DNA of 64,000 nt from Druceiella hillmani (taxonomy: Eukaryota; Arthropoda; Insecta; Lepidoptera; Hepialidae), in assembly GCA_039881145.1 (NCBI GenBank), contig JAYKKI010000038.1, positions 3,886,501-3,950,500 of the forward strand, read 5' to 3'. The notes below the pieces were generated by a model. It saw only the letters and a list, made by a program, of their open reading frames with translations, searched no databases and was not told the DNA's origin. The translations under genes and the position numbers were made by a program. Within the stretch, counting starts at the first letter, position 1. The number at the start of each line of letters is the position of its first letter. Shown here piece after piece: positions 21,901 to 34,614 of this stretch.

Positions 21901-22674
21901 ACAGTTTCCATATGAATTGTGTGGTTGTTTTATTCATAAAAAACAATATTGTTGCGGTATCTATATTTTTTCCTTCAATCACATAATATAAAGTTCTTTT
22001 GCATCTTAAGCACCTTTTAGGTAACCCACTATTATTTTGGGATTTGAGTGATTTATGGAGTTATGGTAAATAATCTGTGATTATTTTAAATAAAAGGATT
22101 TCAAATTTTACTATAATTTTTACAATCCTAAATATTAGATGTTAAGTATTAAATTAATACAATATTTAAGTATTATTATCAATTGTAAATATAACAGGAT
22201 GTGAATTCATTCAATTCATTCACGTAGGTTAACTTTTTCTTTTTGTTCTATAATTTGAGGACAAACATTTTATTCTATTCATACAAAATATTTAATGATA
22301 TTGTTTATAAGTTAAAGGATTGGAAATTTTAGTTTCACATGTATTATGAAATATCAGTATTTTTTAACACAGCAGAAGGAATCAAATAATTCAGATAGTG
22401 CGTAGGACGAATGTGTAGAACAGAATGAGGCCAAAAAAGGAATGCAATTAAATAAATGCATGTTTAAAGATTGTAGTCTAGTAGTGATGTGATCCATGTA
22501 GGATTTGAGTCCAATTCACAGCAGAAACATATTTTCCATTATTCTCTACAATTTTTCAGAAAATTTACTTGTAACTAAAACACAATTTCTAAACTACTAT
22601 TTGTATACTGTGTTCGTTTACTAAATCTGTCTAGAGTAAGTACATATCAGACTAAATGGTATACCCATCACAGT

Positions 22675-22740
22675 TATGTGAACAAGTTAGAAGTGGAATA
22701 TTTGTTGTTATGTAAACAAGTTAGAAGTGGAATATTAGTT
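22675..22740. repeat. Short tandem duplication
   Basis: Two copies of TTATGTRAACAAGTTAGAAG plus TGGAATATT, about 35 bp apart. Unit B (near 44270) has one related copy. Confidence 0.7.
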
Positions 22741-23229
22741 GATCTGTAATTATCTTAGGACTATGTCGTTTAATGTATCAGTGAAATGTATATTATGCAG
22801 CTCGTAGGGTAATATAGTAAGAATTAATTTTTGAAATGAATTTTCATTTCTTTAGATGATTGTTGTTATATGCAATTTTATGTGCATATCCATATAATAT
22901 TTTATTTAACATTTCTATTAAGGAAGATGGTATATTTTATTTGAAAAAGAATAATTATGGAAATATTAAAGCAGTATACTTGTTTTCCCTTATGATTAAA
23001 GAATAGTTACTAGTACTCAGAATACTATTCGGTATTTGCGTATTCAGACGATTTTTGATGTTTGGCAGAATGCGAATATTTGGTTACTAATTGGCTGAAT
23101 ACCAAATACATACTTGGAAAACAAGATTGTTAAATAAAGCACAGCCATTTAATTATTAATTATTTTATAATAGCAGTATGTATTTTAGTAAGAATTGTTC
23201 TTTTTAACCAATAATTATAATGAAAATTA

Positions 23230-25760
23230 AGGAGTGGCTCAGTTTGTGGTGCAGCTTTTCAGAATTTCCAATATTTCTGTTCTTTTCTCTTCATAAACAT
23301 TTTCTGCTTCCAGGAACTGATGAATATTTAGCAGCTAAATTAACAGATTTGACGGATTGTCTTTTTTCTGCAAAGGTTTCATGATCGGATAACAATCAAG
23401 GTCACTGGAACGGTGCTTTTTGCAGTTTAAATGCTAAGTCATTGATTAATTTTTCAGTGACCACTTCTTCACAATTTTCCCAGAACAAGGAATGAGTGGT
23501 ATATTCAGGCTCCTGGGTTCTCTTTTGTTTGGTGTGTATGGGAGATGAAGACACTTTCATCACTGCTGGCGTCATAAGCTGAAACTAAACTTTGTTGCAG
23601 AATTTACTCAGAGCTCTTTCTCTTTGCAGTTGGATGGATAAGAAAGTTATTTTAAGCCTGGGTTTAACGGTGCTGCCAATAAGTAGTTTTTACTGTCATC
23701 AAATCGCCAAAAAATATTGTTTTAACCCTTATTGCATGGTGAGTGCCATAGACTCCAATTGAGGTCAAGATCAAACTTTGGGTCTGCAAATGGACTCAAG
23801 CAAATGATGTTTGTCATCATATCTTCAGCAGAATGAACTCCCCCAAGTGTCTTCAAAATTTTCTAGATATTTAAAGCAAAGCTCACCTTTGTTAAACACT
23901 CCTATTGCAACTGCCTGATTATGGATGTTACCCAGACCTGCAGATTCCTGTGCTTTCACTATATTTTTGGTTGGAAAAAATATGATCATGTTTTTCAACT
24001 CAGAGCGCAATTTAAATGGACAGAAGTCTGTAATCAGTACAATCTAAATAGTCTTAGACTTCTTTATAAAATTTTGAACAATCCTCCTTATCAAACTAAT
24101 CTTAAAAGCAGATTTAGTTATTTGTCTGTACACGGTATAGGGCTCCGCTCTGTAAACAAGCTGAGTCTTCTTTTTCCCAAATGTAACTCCTTCTCTGACC
24201 AAGCTATAAGACTTTAAAATCAACTGGAACCAGGAACTCGTCCTCTATAAACATGTTCAAAGATCATCTGAAAAAGCCCATCCTCTTATAAGACCTTAGT
24301 CCTACCCTTCCTAGTTCCATATTGTTCCTCTTTCCCTGTTCCAAACTATTTTTAATTTGGTTTTGTTTATTTACCTATTATGATCATTTTGTTGTTTGAT
24401 GTAATATCCTAATTAGTTTTGTTTTTCATTAATGTGTTTTACAGTTTTCCACCTTATGACATGTTCAAATTAATCAATGTGGTTGACTGGAAGAAATTGC
24501 TCTTGTATTTGTCTGCCAAGTATAAATATTATTGTATGTTGAAGATAAATTACACTTTGAATAAATAAATAAGAAATATATAAGATCAGAAGATACCGAT
24601 TTGTCACAATAGGGGTTGAGAGTAATAACATGGGGAATGATTTCATATATGCAGGAGTAGTTAAAGTTAATGATTTTTGTAATCTCCTCAAAAGGCCATA
24701 ATAACTTTAACACTTGGTCTACAAACTCCCACTATGCTGCAGTTAGAACGGAGATGTTTGCTTTAACTGTAAAGTACATAGAAATAGCATGCTTTGTTTT
24801 ATAAGCCTTTCAAACATGCGAAAGGTAGAATTCTACCTTGTTGTTAAATCTTGTATTGATTTATGCTTGGCTTTCCCTAAATCTTCCTGGATTCTTTTCA
24901 GTTGTCCTTGTACAGTGCCAGAATGGTGAGTTAATTCTACTTCCCCTGATAATAGTTTCTTCCATTTCAGGAAAATGTTTGACTACTAAATGCAGTGTAT
25001 GTGGGAAGAAACACACAGAGTCTATTTCAGCATCACTAACAGTCTTAATAATAATGCGCCTATTGTCACAAACGATTTAATGAAGCCTTACTAATGAGAA
25101 TTCCTATAGTCTTGGTACTATCTGCAGAGTTCTTATTATATTTTGCACTGTATGTTGCCTTCAAAATGTTTTACGTTTTGTACAGCATGTCCCAACTTAC
25201 AGTTGCTATCAGGCCAATGTACGGTATAACTTAAAAAACTGACATAATTTGACAGGTATATCCACATGTTGGTAGTCATCAATATAGAAGCTGCATCCTC
25301 AAGCAGTTTCTTAATCGTGGTTAACACTTTCTTATACAGTTTACAAATTGTTTTCTCTGAAAAGTACAGTCTACTTGGTACATTTTATCTCAGCAGAGTC
25401 TCATTTAATAATCCTCAGAAACCAAACTTTCAATTATATTTACGTGATCATGTCGGTGATCAAATAATGCTATTTCTTATCTTTAGGATCGTTTTATACC
25501 ATTTTTTAAGTTTTTGTTGGTAATTATAAAGAGTTAACTGCTTTGTAAACTTATTTGTACTGGGGATGACCTCATTGGCGGTATCTTGTTTTTTTAAATC
25601 GGTTGCTGTATGTTCTGACACTCCTTTGTTCTTCAAATAATTCAATAATCCTGACATAGTTTTTTTCCAGAAATGTTTGCTTGATGTAATTTGCATGACA
25701 TATTACGTAAATTATCAGTTTCTTCAGAATAAATCCATACAGAAGACTTCTTCTTACATG
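23230..25760 (-). pseudogene. hAT transposase pseudogene (family 1), split by a LINE
   Basis: Minus strand, N to C. Near 25700-25480 is a BED-type finger remnant (KTMSGLLNYLKNKGVSEHTA). SILMTTNMWIYLSNYVSFLS with SYTVHWPDSN at 25327-25150 is the hAT catalytic-Asp region (DMW). LLWPFEEITKI with YEIIPHVITLN is at 24710-24590. After an inserted LINE there are LLAAPLNPGLK near 23690 and a C-terminal remnant (NLAAKYSSVPGS, EKNRNIGNSEKL) near 23330. Multiple stops. The same insertion is present in unit B at 44830-45530, so it predates the segmental duplication. Possible outer ends with ATTCGGTATTTG (23026) and GGCCTTAAGCCGAAT (26112) resemble each other inverted. Confidence 0.75.
23993..24573 (+). 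mobile_element. LINE 3' fragment (reverse-transcriptase C-terminus and tail)
   Basis: The plus-strand frame reads NSLRLLYKILNNPPYQTNL, HGIGLRSVNKLSLLFPKCN and FSDQAIRLWNQL (across a frameshift), typical of the C-terminal part of LINE (Jockey/CR1-like) ORF2 proteins. A 3' UTR-like stretch follows, ending in an AATAAATAAATAAG tail near 24557-24573. It is 5' truncated, as usual for LINEs. It lies inside the hAT pseudogene on the opposite strand and is absent from unit B. Confidence 0.75.
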
Positions 25761-26181
25761 CCATACTCTTTTTAACTCGAAAGTTGTTTAATTAATTAAT
25801 TGTAATCAAGGATATAAGTGTTTGTTTAGATCTCCTAGATAAATGGATAATGAAAACAAAAAAGATGAGTGCATAATTACAATGAACTTGTGATAATGTA
25901 CATAAAACAAATCACTGTCATGGTATCTCATTTACGATGGTGGGATTGACGGCGCGTAGAGAGTGAGTCTCCAATCAAAGTATAGAGTTTGAATGACTGT
26001 ATTAAATAATACTTTATCAACAGTATACTTGATGTGCTGTTCGAATTCATGTGAAATCACGCAGAAGAGTTTGGCTGAATATTCATCTATTAGGCAAAGT
26101 ATTTGGTATTCGGCCTTAAGCCGAATAACTATTCGCTGCGACCCTATTTATTAGTAGGTAATTTTTAATTAATGTTTTCAG

Positions 26182-26357
26182 ACTCCCTAGAGATGGTTCA
26201 AGATCTCTCAAGAGATAGTTGTTTCCCCCTAGAGATGGTTCAAGATCTCTCAAGAGATAGTTCAAGGTTCAACACCTCTCTGTCTACCTACAGAAAATTG
26301 TAAATTTGCTTGTGTTTGCTGTATCAACTTCCAACATAAGAAGAAATATGTTTGTAT
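26182..26357 (+). pseudogene. TIL-a exon remnant of gene A
   Basis: This is the counterpart of the gene B exon at 45881. The acceptor (AATGTTTTCAG) survives, but the first ~60 bp, with Cys1 to Cys3, are missing. The block CCCTAGAGATGGTTCAAGAT plus CTCTCAAGAGATAGTT has been duplicated in tandem (26186-26265). The second half still reads as a TIL tail at DNA level (CCTACAGAAAATTGTAAATT, then GCTTGTGTTTGCTGT). The donor region has decayed (GTATGTAAAGTC). Not translatable as a domain. Confidence 0.75.
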
Positions 26358-27118
26358 GTAAAGTCATAAGTATAAAATTGAGTTTTTCTAATGGAAAAGT
26401 AGGGTCATGAATGATGGCAAATACTGCATGCTAATACTGTCAATATTTTTTACTCATGAACATATTCTATTTTCAGAACCGAAAACTTAATAAACAGCTT
26501 TGACACATCATGAAACATTATTTATTTTCCTTATCGATAAATAGTGATTAACGAGTAATATATGGAGGTATGAAATGGATGCTGAATTCTGGAAATGAAT
26601 GCAGTTTTTGTAAAGGGGCATGCTAAAAAAAGTTAAAAGTTAGAATATGTATTTTAAAACAAATAAAATGTTTGCACCTAGTCATTATGTTTCATAGTTG
26701 GAATGGATAAAACATGCAGATGTACGAAGACATAAAACGAATATAAGATAATAAAACAAAGGCAAATTGAGAGATGGAAATGTAAAATTTCATTCATTGA
26801 GATCATCAAGTTTTGTTAAATTATGGTAGAAAGATGAATTTTCAGTATGCTTATCCTGCTATTGCTATGCTGTCTAATAAATGAATACATTGGTTTTGGT
26901 CTATGTATTTATTTTAAATAGACACAAAGTCTTCATGATACTAATATTGTTCAAATTCTATATTATCTATATAATTATTAAGATTATTTATTAAACTCTT
27001 TATTATTAGAATTTCATCTGTTTTTATATATTCATTTTATGATGAGTTACAAAATAATCTGTGAAATAATTAAAAAAGATTGTGTAATTAACTTTTAGTT
27101 TGTTATACAAATTTTTCA

Positions 27119-27636
27119 ACTCCATTCAAGTGCAAAGAAAAGAATATGAAATTCATGTCTAGCATTATGCCGTGGTGAAAAGTGCGCTGCTTGTATATTG
27201 ATGCAGTGTCCATTTAACATAAAAATATTATTGATTTGTAATCTAGCAGTGCACTATTAGATAATTTTAAATGTATTCTTTCCCCTCTTCAATAAATGAT
27301 GTTGAAAATCGCTGTAATTGGCAAATATTTATGCAAGAATATCTCATTACATTTCACGAAATAAATCGATGGTAAGCCCAACAGATTTTAAGAGTCAGAA
27401 TATTCCTACCAAATGTCTAAAGTTGTTGTGGAAAAAAAATTTTCTTTTCATACTATCATGAAATGATGAAACCCTTCACCCCAATACATATAGGAGAAAA
27501 ATGTTGAAAAATTGAGAAGCACAACCTGACTTCAATCAATGAGAGTGGGTAGGGATCAACGTACTTCTGCGGAATTATAAAAATATCTAAAAACTAATTA
27601 GTTTCTGTAGTACTTCACGTATACCACCTAGAGATG
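27119..27636 (+). pseudogene. TIL-b exon remnant of gene A, split by ~380-bp insertion
   Basis: This is the counterpart of the gene B exon at 46771. The acceptor AG has become AA (TTTTTCAACTCC against TTTTTCAGCTCC). Small deletions shift the frame within the first 20 codons and give an early TGA. The match (GTCCATTTAACATAAAAATA) runs to about 27255 and resumes at the exon's last bases near 27630, so about 380 bp of unrelated AT-rich sequence interrupts it. At the donor GT has become CT (TGTACTGAGT). Confidence 0.75.
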
Positions 27637-28723
27637 TACTGAGTATTGAAAGAGATTTTATTGAAACTATCAAAGGGATATCACGCACAACAGGCTTTGG
27701 TTAAAAAACTTGCTGTTCGATCTTTTTCTAATTAATTCACTAAGCTCAATTCATTTATTCAGTAACTTGACTAAGTTTTCTCTGTAGATCTATAACAAAA
27801 AATTAAGTCAGAAAATATTCTTACAACATATATGACAAACATTTTTTACTCATAAGGGCATGACAATTTTAGTGTTTGTTTTTAAATGATAAAGTATAAA
27901 AGTTTACGTAGATTTAATTAAAACATTGACTATGGCATTAGGTGGAATCACTTCCAGAGTATTATGCAATGAAAATATGTCTTCTAATTTCAGATTGTTA
28001 ATTGTAAACTAATAATTTTAGATCAATAAAAAGTATAACATTAGGTATTGTACAGCTCAAATTATAATAACATCAGAAATTTAACTCTTGTCATCTTGTC
28101 ATACTATTTTGTATATTATGTTCTCCTAGAGAAAAATTATACTGAATCATAAGGATTAGTTCCCACTGTTAATCTGATATTGTTATAACAAAAAAGTTCA
28201 TAAACTTAATTACATATATTTAAAAAAATATTATAAAACTTTGGTAAGTTAAAGGGCCATTGCTTGAAAAACCTGACATAAGCAATGTTCCTCAAAAAGT
28301 TAACGACAAGAATAATTAATCGTAATACAACTGCTACTAGGCCGTTTCAAATTTTATTAAACATGGTTATATTGAAAAAAGAAATATTTAAATGTCTCAA
28401 AATTTTCACTAATTTTGAAATTATTTCAATTTTTCATATTAAGTTACAACAGAATCCTTGTAAATTTCTAATTGTACTATAAATTTTTAAAAAAATGTCA
28501 GTTTTTAAATTGAAATTAACATATTTTTTCTGTTTTTGTACTAATCTCTCACTTTCAAATAAATATTATATTCCACATTTTGTATGAATAGACAATATTT
28601 AAAAAAACTGCAAACTTTGTATGTTATATTTTTTTTAAACTAATGTTTTTCAACTTTATGTTTTTAATTTTTTTTTTTTGTAAAATATGATTTATTATAA
28701 TTTCATATTTTGGAAAATTTTAG

Positions 28724-28830
28724 ATAAAATAGAGAAAGAAGAGAAGAAATGAAATAATTTTTATAACAAGCCAAATGAAGATGGAGGACAAAGGGAAATC
28801 AAGATCAGGATTTAGATAAAATTCCATTTG
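28724..28830 (+). pseudogene. Acidic linker exon remnant of gene A
   Basis: This is the counterpart of the gene B exon at 47804. The acceptor AAATTTTAG and a usable-looking donor (CATTTG|GTAATT) remain. The phase-1 frame reads KIEKEEKK and then TGA at 28750-28752. The downstream DNA still matches (AACAAGCCAAATGAAGATGG, AATCAAGATCAGGATT). Confidence 0.7.
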
Positions 28831-29569
28831 GTAATTGTATTAAAATAAATAATGGCGGGACAAAAAATGCCGGCAATATAAACATTTTTGTTTCATACAA
28901 AGTAAATAGACTTTTAATATAAACAAAATGTATGTATCATGTGCAATGCTTATGTTACTAAGCTTAGCAAAGCAGTAACACCGTGCAGTACTTTTTGACA
29001 CCGCTAACATAGTGGCGAGGCGTTCGTTTCTTGTGTGACCAGTTGTTGATATTGTTAATAATAACAATAAAATAAAATTTGAAGTATTTGAATAAATTAA
29101 ATAAGTTAATAGAATAATTACCATCACTTAAGCCAAAAAAATCAAAATAAATTAAAGACACTGTAACTAAAATTCTTACCTAAGTTATTAAAATGCAGAA
29201 ACTTGGCCACATCTATTGGATCATCACGATTAGGGCATATCATTATTGAATTTTTCAGAAAACAAGTGTTGATTCGGTATTAAAAATTTTAACACTGGGA
29301 TTTTGGGTATTTTGGCATATTCATAAAAAACTTAAGAATTTCCTACAAAATTGCAATACACCCATGTCTTTTGCTTATTGACTTTAAAATTATGGAAAAA
29401 AACAATGTTATAACTTCTTACTGTAATGATTTATTTTATATACTAATAAAATAAAAAAGGAACATTCATAAACTAATTAAAATACATGTATGCATAATGA
29501 ACCACATGAATACAAGTTGTATGTAAAAGTAAATAAACATTGAAATAAAATGTAAACTTTAGAGGATTG

Positions 29570-31494
29570 ACCCTAGGAGTTGTGCGACTGAACCCACGCC
29601 TGTTTAAAAATTGTACAAGGGAAACAAAAAGCATCTAAAGTAGCATCATTTAAGGAGGATTTAATTCCATGGCATATGTAACTGAAAATGAAAATGCCCT
29701 CTGCGACTCTAAGCTTTTAGGAGGAACAAAGAGTAAACTGCAGTACGCTTTATTTAGAAAAGGACCCCTATTTCCATCATTTTCATACAACACCATTTCA
29801 ATTTTTGATAAATTGTTAAGATCGTTTTCATCTGGATCTGTATCTGTATTTCATGCTGGCCTGTTTATTTTCAAAGATTTTTTAATTTATTTATCAACTT
29901 GATTTTCAATAGAATACATTTCTCAGTCGCTTAAACTCGTTTTTTCTCCTTCAATATATTTTGGTTCAGAGTCTTCAGGCATATTTAAATTGTCAATGTT
30001 TTTTGGTACTTGAAATTGCTCAAAGATCTTGTAAATTTCTAGGCATAAATCCAAACGATTTGTTGGCGTAAATCTGGTGTAATCTGGCTGAAATCTCCTT
30101 GTAATATTTTTCTGGGTTATGAAGGTATTGAAGTATAAGAGTATCTTCACAGGGACGTCTTTCAAATATTCGTTTACCAAAGATTCCGCAATAAGTGTAG
30201 ACCAGCTCGTATTTTGACTTTTGAAATTGTTTCATCACACATTTGAGAGCAGTATCTGCAGTTAACTGCTTCAACCGTGATCCTGATGATATTCAGGCTT
30301 TCTTAGACCTTGTTCAGTATATTAATCACAATTTGATTAAATTTTATGTCTGAATTCATGTCAGTCAGCACTTTTGATAGGCACGGTCTCAGTCGATTAA
30401 AACGTTCCACCATAGAAGCCATGCTGGACCACAGATTCTTGCAATCCAAAATTAAGTTCTGCCCCTTCTTGCTCTTTAACAAATTTTAGTAGCTAGATAT
30501 CATTTGTTGTTGGAGATTTGGAAAACATTTTGATGACATCATGCATTTTCTTTATGATACTGTTTTAATTTGGATGCAATGAACAAGTAACTCCCTCATA
30601 GACAACCGTGAATCCTTCCTCTGTGTCAGTATTATCATCACTGGCATTGGTATTATTATCGGAATCGCCTGAGGTTCAGGTTAAAGCACTAATACTCTTA
30701 CAAATTTTGCGCATAACACTGGCATCATTGGTTGTAATCGCTATTATATCATTGTTTAATGATAGATCAAACTCCGATATCCTTTTATCCAAAAGCCTGA
30801 TGCACGTCTCTACTGGCATAGCCGAATCAATCCTGATTAAACCAAGGTTTTTGAAATGAGTTACATCTAAAAATTGAACTCCAGCGTGAATATTTATATT
30901 GATATATACGGTTCCTCATGGAAGTCCATTCATCAAATGACAATGAAAACTTATTACCAGAATTAACCATGCTTTTTAACTCTGAAATTAATTGTTTTTT
31001 CTCTTTTTTGCAGTAATTTATTACAATGTTTTTAATTGCTTTTGGATTTCCGGGTAAATCGTTATATCCTGCTTTTTTAAAAAGCTTTCTTAAGTCATTG
31101 GATGTACAAAATTTTGCAAAAGGGATCCCATCTAAAGTAACCATCCTACTTATAGTAACTTCAGTACTTTGAGAATTTGGAAAAAAATGCGTTATTTTGA
31201 GCGTGAGGGCAAATTAGTATGTATATCGGTCCCGATGAATTGTGAGTAATGTTCCTGATGAATTGTGAGTTCGAGTATGAAGGCAAATTAGTACGTAATG
31301 GTAATGATGAGTGCTGGTAATTGGGCCTGAAGAGATATAGAGGGCTCTGATGTATCTGATGATTTCTCAATGATAAGATCAATTCTAGGAACTGCTTTTA
31401 AATGGACTTTAATGGAACTGCTTTTAATAATCCGGATGTTGATCCACCGATGCGGATACATTGCGCATCCTCTGACCATAGAAAATAATACCAA
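29570..31494 (-). pseudogene. hAT transposase pseudogene (family 2)
   Basis: Minus strand. There is a BED-finger remnant near 31480-31340 (IIKSSSIKVHLKAVPRIDL), then MVTLDGIPFAKFCTSNDLRK and AGYNDLPGNPKAIKNIVINY at 31144-31030, and KFSLSFDEWTSMRNRIYQY (hAT first-Asp region) near 30950. The middle is degenerate. KQLTADTALKCVMKQF follows, and at the C-terminus FVPPKSLESQRAFSFS with LNDATLDAFCFPCTIFKQ (hATC dimerisation-type, across a frameshift) at 29760-29590. Many stops and frameshifts. Terminal repeats were not found. It sits in gene A downstream of the acidic exon remnant and has no counterpart in unit B. Confidence 0.8.
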
Positions 31495-32500
31495 ATGGAC
31501 GATTTATTGTCGCACTTGTTTTTGTATTTTTCATATTTCATGATATGTTATTATTTTAATATATGAAACAAATAAATATTTATTACTACTACTAGTAGTA
31601 GGTAGTCAAATAAAAAATAAAATTAAAATAGCAAGTGCTGAAGGTAAATTATTAACAGCGAGTTTGTACTTTGCTTACAACTTTGCTCCCATGTTAATAA
31701 AGTATACCAAGCAAACTAACGTTTTCTAGCTAATCGCTCGCTATGTGTTTATAAAATTTCATCCAAAGCAGTTAATATAAATCCTAACTTTTGCATTTAT
31801 AATACCAAACTGTTATATCACATAAAAATTGTAGTTTACAAATTATACTTCAATTTACTTTGTTTACCTGATTAATAAAGATTTTTTTACAAGTCAGTGT
31901 CACTCTCTTCACTTAACTGAACTGTATAATTATTATTTACAAAACAATGTTAACACTTAACAGGAAATAGAAAGTAAATAAAATCAGTTCATCAAAAATT
32001 GTTTGCTCAGTGCATCTGTGATCTGAATGGTGGATGGTTGAATGACACTATATGTACGTTATGTATGTTACACATGTAATATAGCAACAGAATATAATGC
32101 ACCAAAAGACGGAGCAAGTTTATTTATGAATAAATCAGTATATTTGGATGGTGTCTTAAAATTTGTCACTTAATATGCCTTAAACAGAAATTGGTGTATT
32201 GGGGATTCCCCTCTTAATAAAACTTTGTGACAATATACTGAGCACTGAACACGGTCAAGTTAAATTAATGTTGCAAACATTTGAAATTCTTTTTCAAACA
32301 ATACCGAAAACCGGTTTTTTAATGGGTGTTATCATGCACAATCATAAACAAATGTAGTTAAAATTGCACATTCACAATTAAACTATGTTAAATTCTGTTT
32401 ATATCACAATGTGTTCAGGACAATCAAAACGTTAAATACTGAAAGGAAAGAAATAAATCAGTTAGTTTATTGCACCTTGATTAATGAAATGAATTATTGA
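31495..32500. other. Intron or intergenic of gene A, no gene seen
   Basis: AT-rich. A small perfect palindrome (ACTACTACTAGTAGTAG) lies near 31590. TIL-c and TIL-d exons would be expected here by analogy with gene 1, but apart from the last bases of TIL-d near 32505 none can be found. Confidence 0.5.
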
Positions 32501-33560
32501 AATCATTCTATCAGTGGGTTTGCACCATTAGTGTTCTCGACTCACACAAACAGAGTTCTTCTTATTTTTTGTTATATTTTAAAATATACTTTAAACAGAT
32601 TTTAAAGAAATTGAAATATTTCTTTAATAGGGGACCCCCATAAACTGTGTGGCCTGTTTTGTGTAATGGGGGAGTTCTGCAAAAGGTTAAGCTATGGCAT
32701 ATACCCATACGGGGAGTTAGGGGATTAGAAATAATTTGACCAATGTCGGTATAAAATACTCCACCTTCTCTATACTTCATACCCACTCTTAAATTTTTGG
32801 AAAATTGTAATTATGTTTAATGAATTGTCATCTTTAAGCAGAAACTTTAAATTTGGAATACTAATAATAAAGAAATAAAATGTTCAGTTGTTACTTAAGA
32901 GTAAGGCAATTATGAGAGAGTGTGTAACGAAGATAAAAGAAAGATAGGCTGGAGGATTAAAGGCTGTGACATTTTTTAAAGTACTACTAGAGAAAGTGGT
33001 GGAGTTTACTCTTACGAATTTGAGTTGATATTTCAATACGGTTCAGTCGTGGATATTGATAAATATCCACTTTTTTATCATCTACAGTGGAGAATAAAGT
33101 GATGTTTCAACGAATTATAGTCAAATAAAAGTTAGGTTATATGTGAACTCAATGGTTGATAGGAGCTATATGGATTTTTCTTGAAAAAGTTCAGAAAGAA
33201 ACATCAAAATTTATGGTGTGAAAAATTTCAAAGAAATTATAGCTTGCGAGACTTAGTTGTATGGTTTTCATATTCTTTGCCTTCCCAAAACTAAAGAACA
33301 CTTCAAACACCATATATTGTCATTGTATTTGTATATCTCAAATACACGTATGTTAGAAGTACAAAATGTTATTTAAAGTTTTAACGTGTGATGTGTGATA
33401 TGCAGAAATATCTTTACCTTTCAAAGCTCACAAAAGTGTTTATAATGTATATAACTTTAACTTAAAAGACTCACTATAAATATTTATAAAACATCACAGC
33501 TAAGTGAATTGGAAGGGAACCTTAGTGAAAAATGGCTTTAACTATTCGATTCACTGAATA
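32500..33560 (+). repeat. Gene A 3' region, paralogue of 6100-6620 in gene 1
   Basis: CTATCAGTGGGTTT (TIL-d donor), TTAAAGAAATTGAA, AGTTCTGCAAAAGGTT and GCAGAAATATCTTTAC correspond in order to 6104, 6228, 6295 and 6524. Spacing is wider after 32700. The coding parts are destroyed. It shows that gene A once had the same 3' layout as gene 1. The acidic terminal exon is not recognisable here. Confidence 0.65.
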
Positions 33561-33684
33561 AAAAAAAATAAACAAGGTAGTTTTTTTTGTTTTATGTTAT
33601 TAAATATTTAAAAAAATAGTATTTCAAATATTTTTCCTCTTATTAGTGGATCTTAACTATGTATTTGTATATTTGCATGCACTG

Positions 33685-33685
<1 letters not shown>

Positions 33686-33731
<46 letters not shown>
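33686..33731. repeat. (TA)n microsatellite
   Basis: A pure AT dinucleotide run between gene A and the start of unit B. Confidence 0.95.
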
Positions 33732-33737
<6 letters not shown>

Positions 33738-34108
33738 GATTACCCTCATCTTAGTATATTTATATGCCCAGCCGGTGAAAACTTTTCGGAATATGGGCTC
33801 AAATCATGACAAAGCTCATAGCGGGTGGTCTCGGGTCATCTCTGAATTTGAGGATTGTTCAATAGTTACTTCTAAATGGATAGAATACTCATTGCCCGGG
33901 AAATACAAATGTAGTTCAATGAAAGTATAATAAACAAATCTCAATAAATACAGTTAAGGATCGTTTGCATACAACTAGTCTTTGGGCTGGAGTTTCTATA
34001 AAGAAACCACTCTTTGAGGTGTAGAAATTGACGAAAAATATTAGAGTGGATTCAAAACATAATAATAGGCAACTGAAGATTATTCTTCCATTTTTTATAA
34101 TACGGTAA

Positions 34109-34125
34109 TATATATACACATATAC

Positions 34126-34194
<69 letters not shown>

Positions 34195-34204
34195 TATATA
34201 TATA
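34109..34204. repeat. (TG)n/(TA)n compound microsatellite
   Basis: About 28 TG dinucleotides flanked by short TA runs. Unit A has only a short AT-rich stretch at the same place (about 17590-17620). Confidence 0.95.
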
Positions 34205-34614
34205 ATTGCATATGTGAGCAATTTGTACTTTAATAAGCAATTCTCGTTAGAATTAATTGAAAGTATGGGTTATTCTTATCAGCAGATGGCTTTTATAGTA
34301 AATATTCATTTTCCTTCTATTGCAAATGTTTCTGTATCTCTTCATCTTCTTTTGAAAAAGTAACCTATATGTTAAATATTGTGCCAAATATGAGTAATGT
34401 AAAATTTAATCATAAACAAGTTATAGCTTTTCTAATTTACGAAAAATGTGCTATATTGATGTTACACTGCAATTTATATTACTAGGTAAATTTTTTGTTT
34501 TGTGTTGCTTCGTAATTTCCTATTGATATTCAGTATAATACCTGATGTGTGTTAACATGTAGTCATATAATATATTTGGTGACTAGTTCAATTATTATCT
34601 TGTTTACTCAAGTG

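Larger units (their letters stand above)
17200..28832 (+). repeat. Segmental duplication, unit A (contains decayed gene A)
   Basis: Aligned landmarks with unit B: 17222-17340 with 33797-33910; 17755-17840 with 34205-34320; 19700-22900 with 41270-44470; 24600-25700 with 44850-45480; 26060-26400 with 45770-46110; 26450-27250 with 46140-46890; 27640-28500 with 46975-47760; 28710-28832 with 47790-47910. Order and orientation are the same. The copies differ by many substitutions and by later transposon insertions. No convincing gene is seen from 17.2 to 23.2 kb, and I could not find a counterpart of gene B's signal-peptide exon there. Confidence 0.8.

Noticed and set aside
34130..34363. Open frames on both strands across the (TG)n tract
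   Set aside because: They are translations of a dinucleotide repeat (CVCV or THTH runs) and carry no domain.
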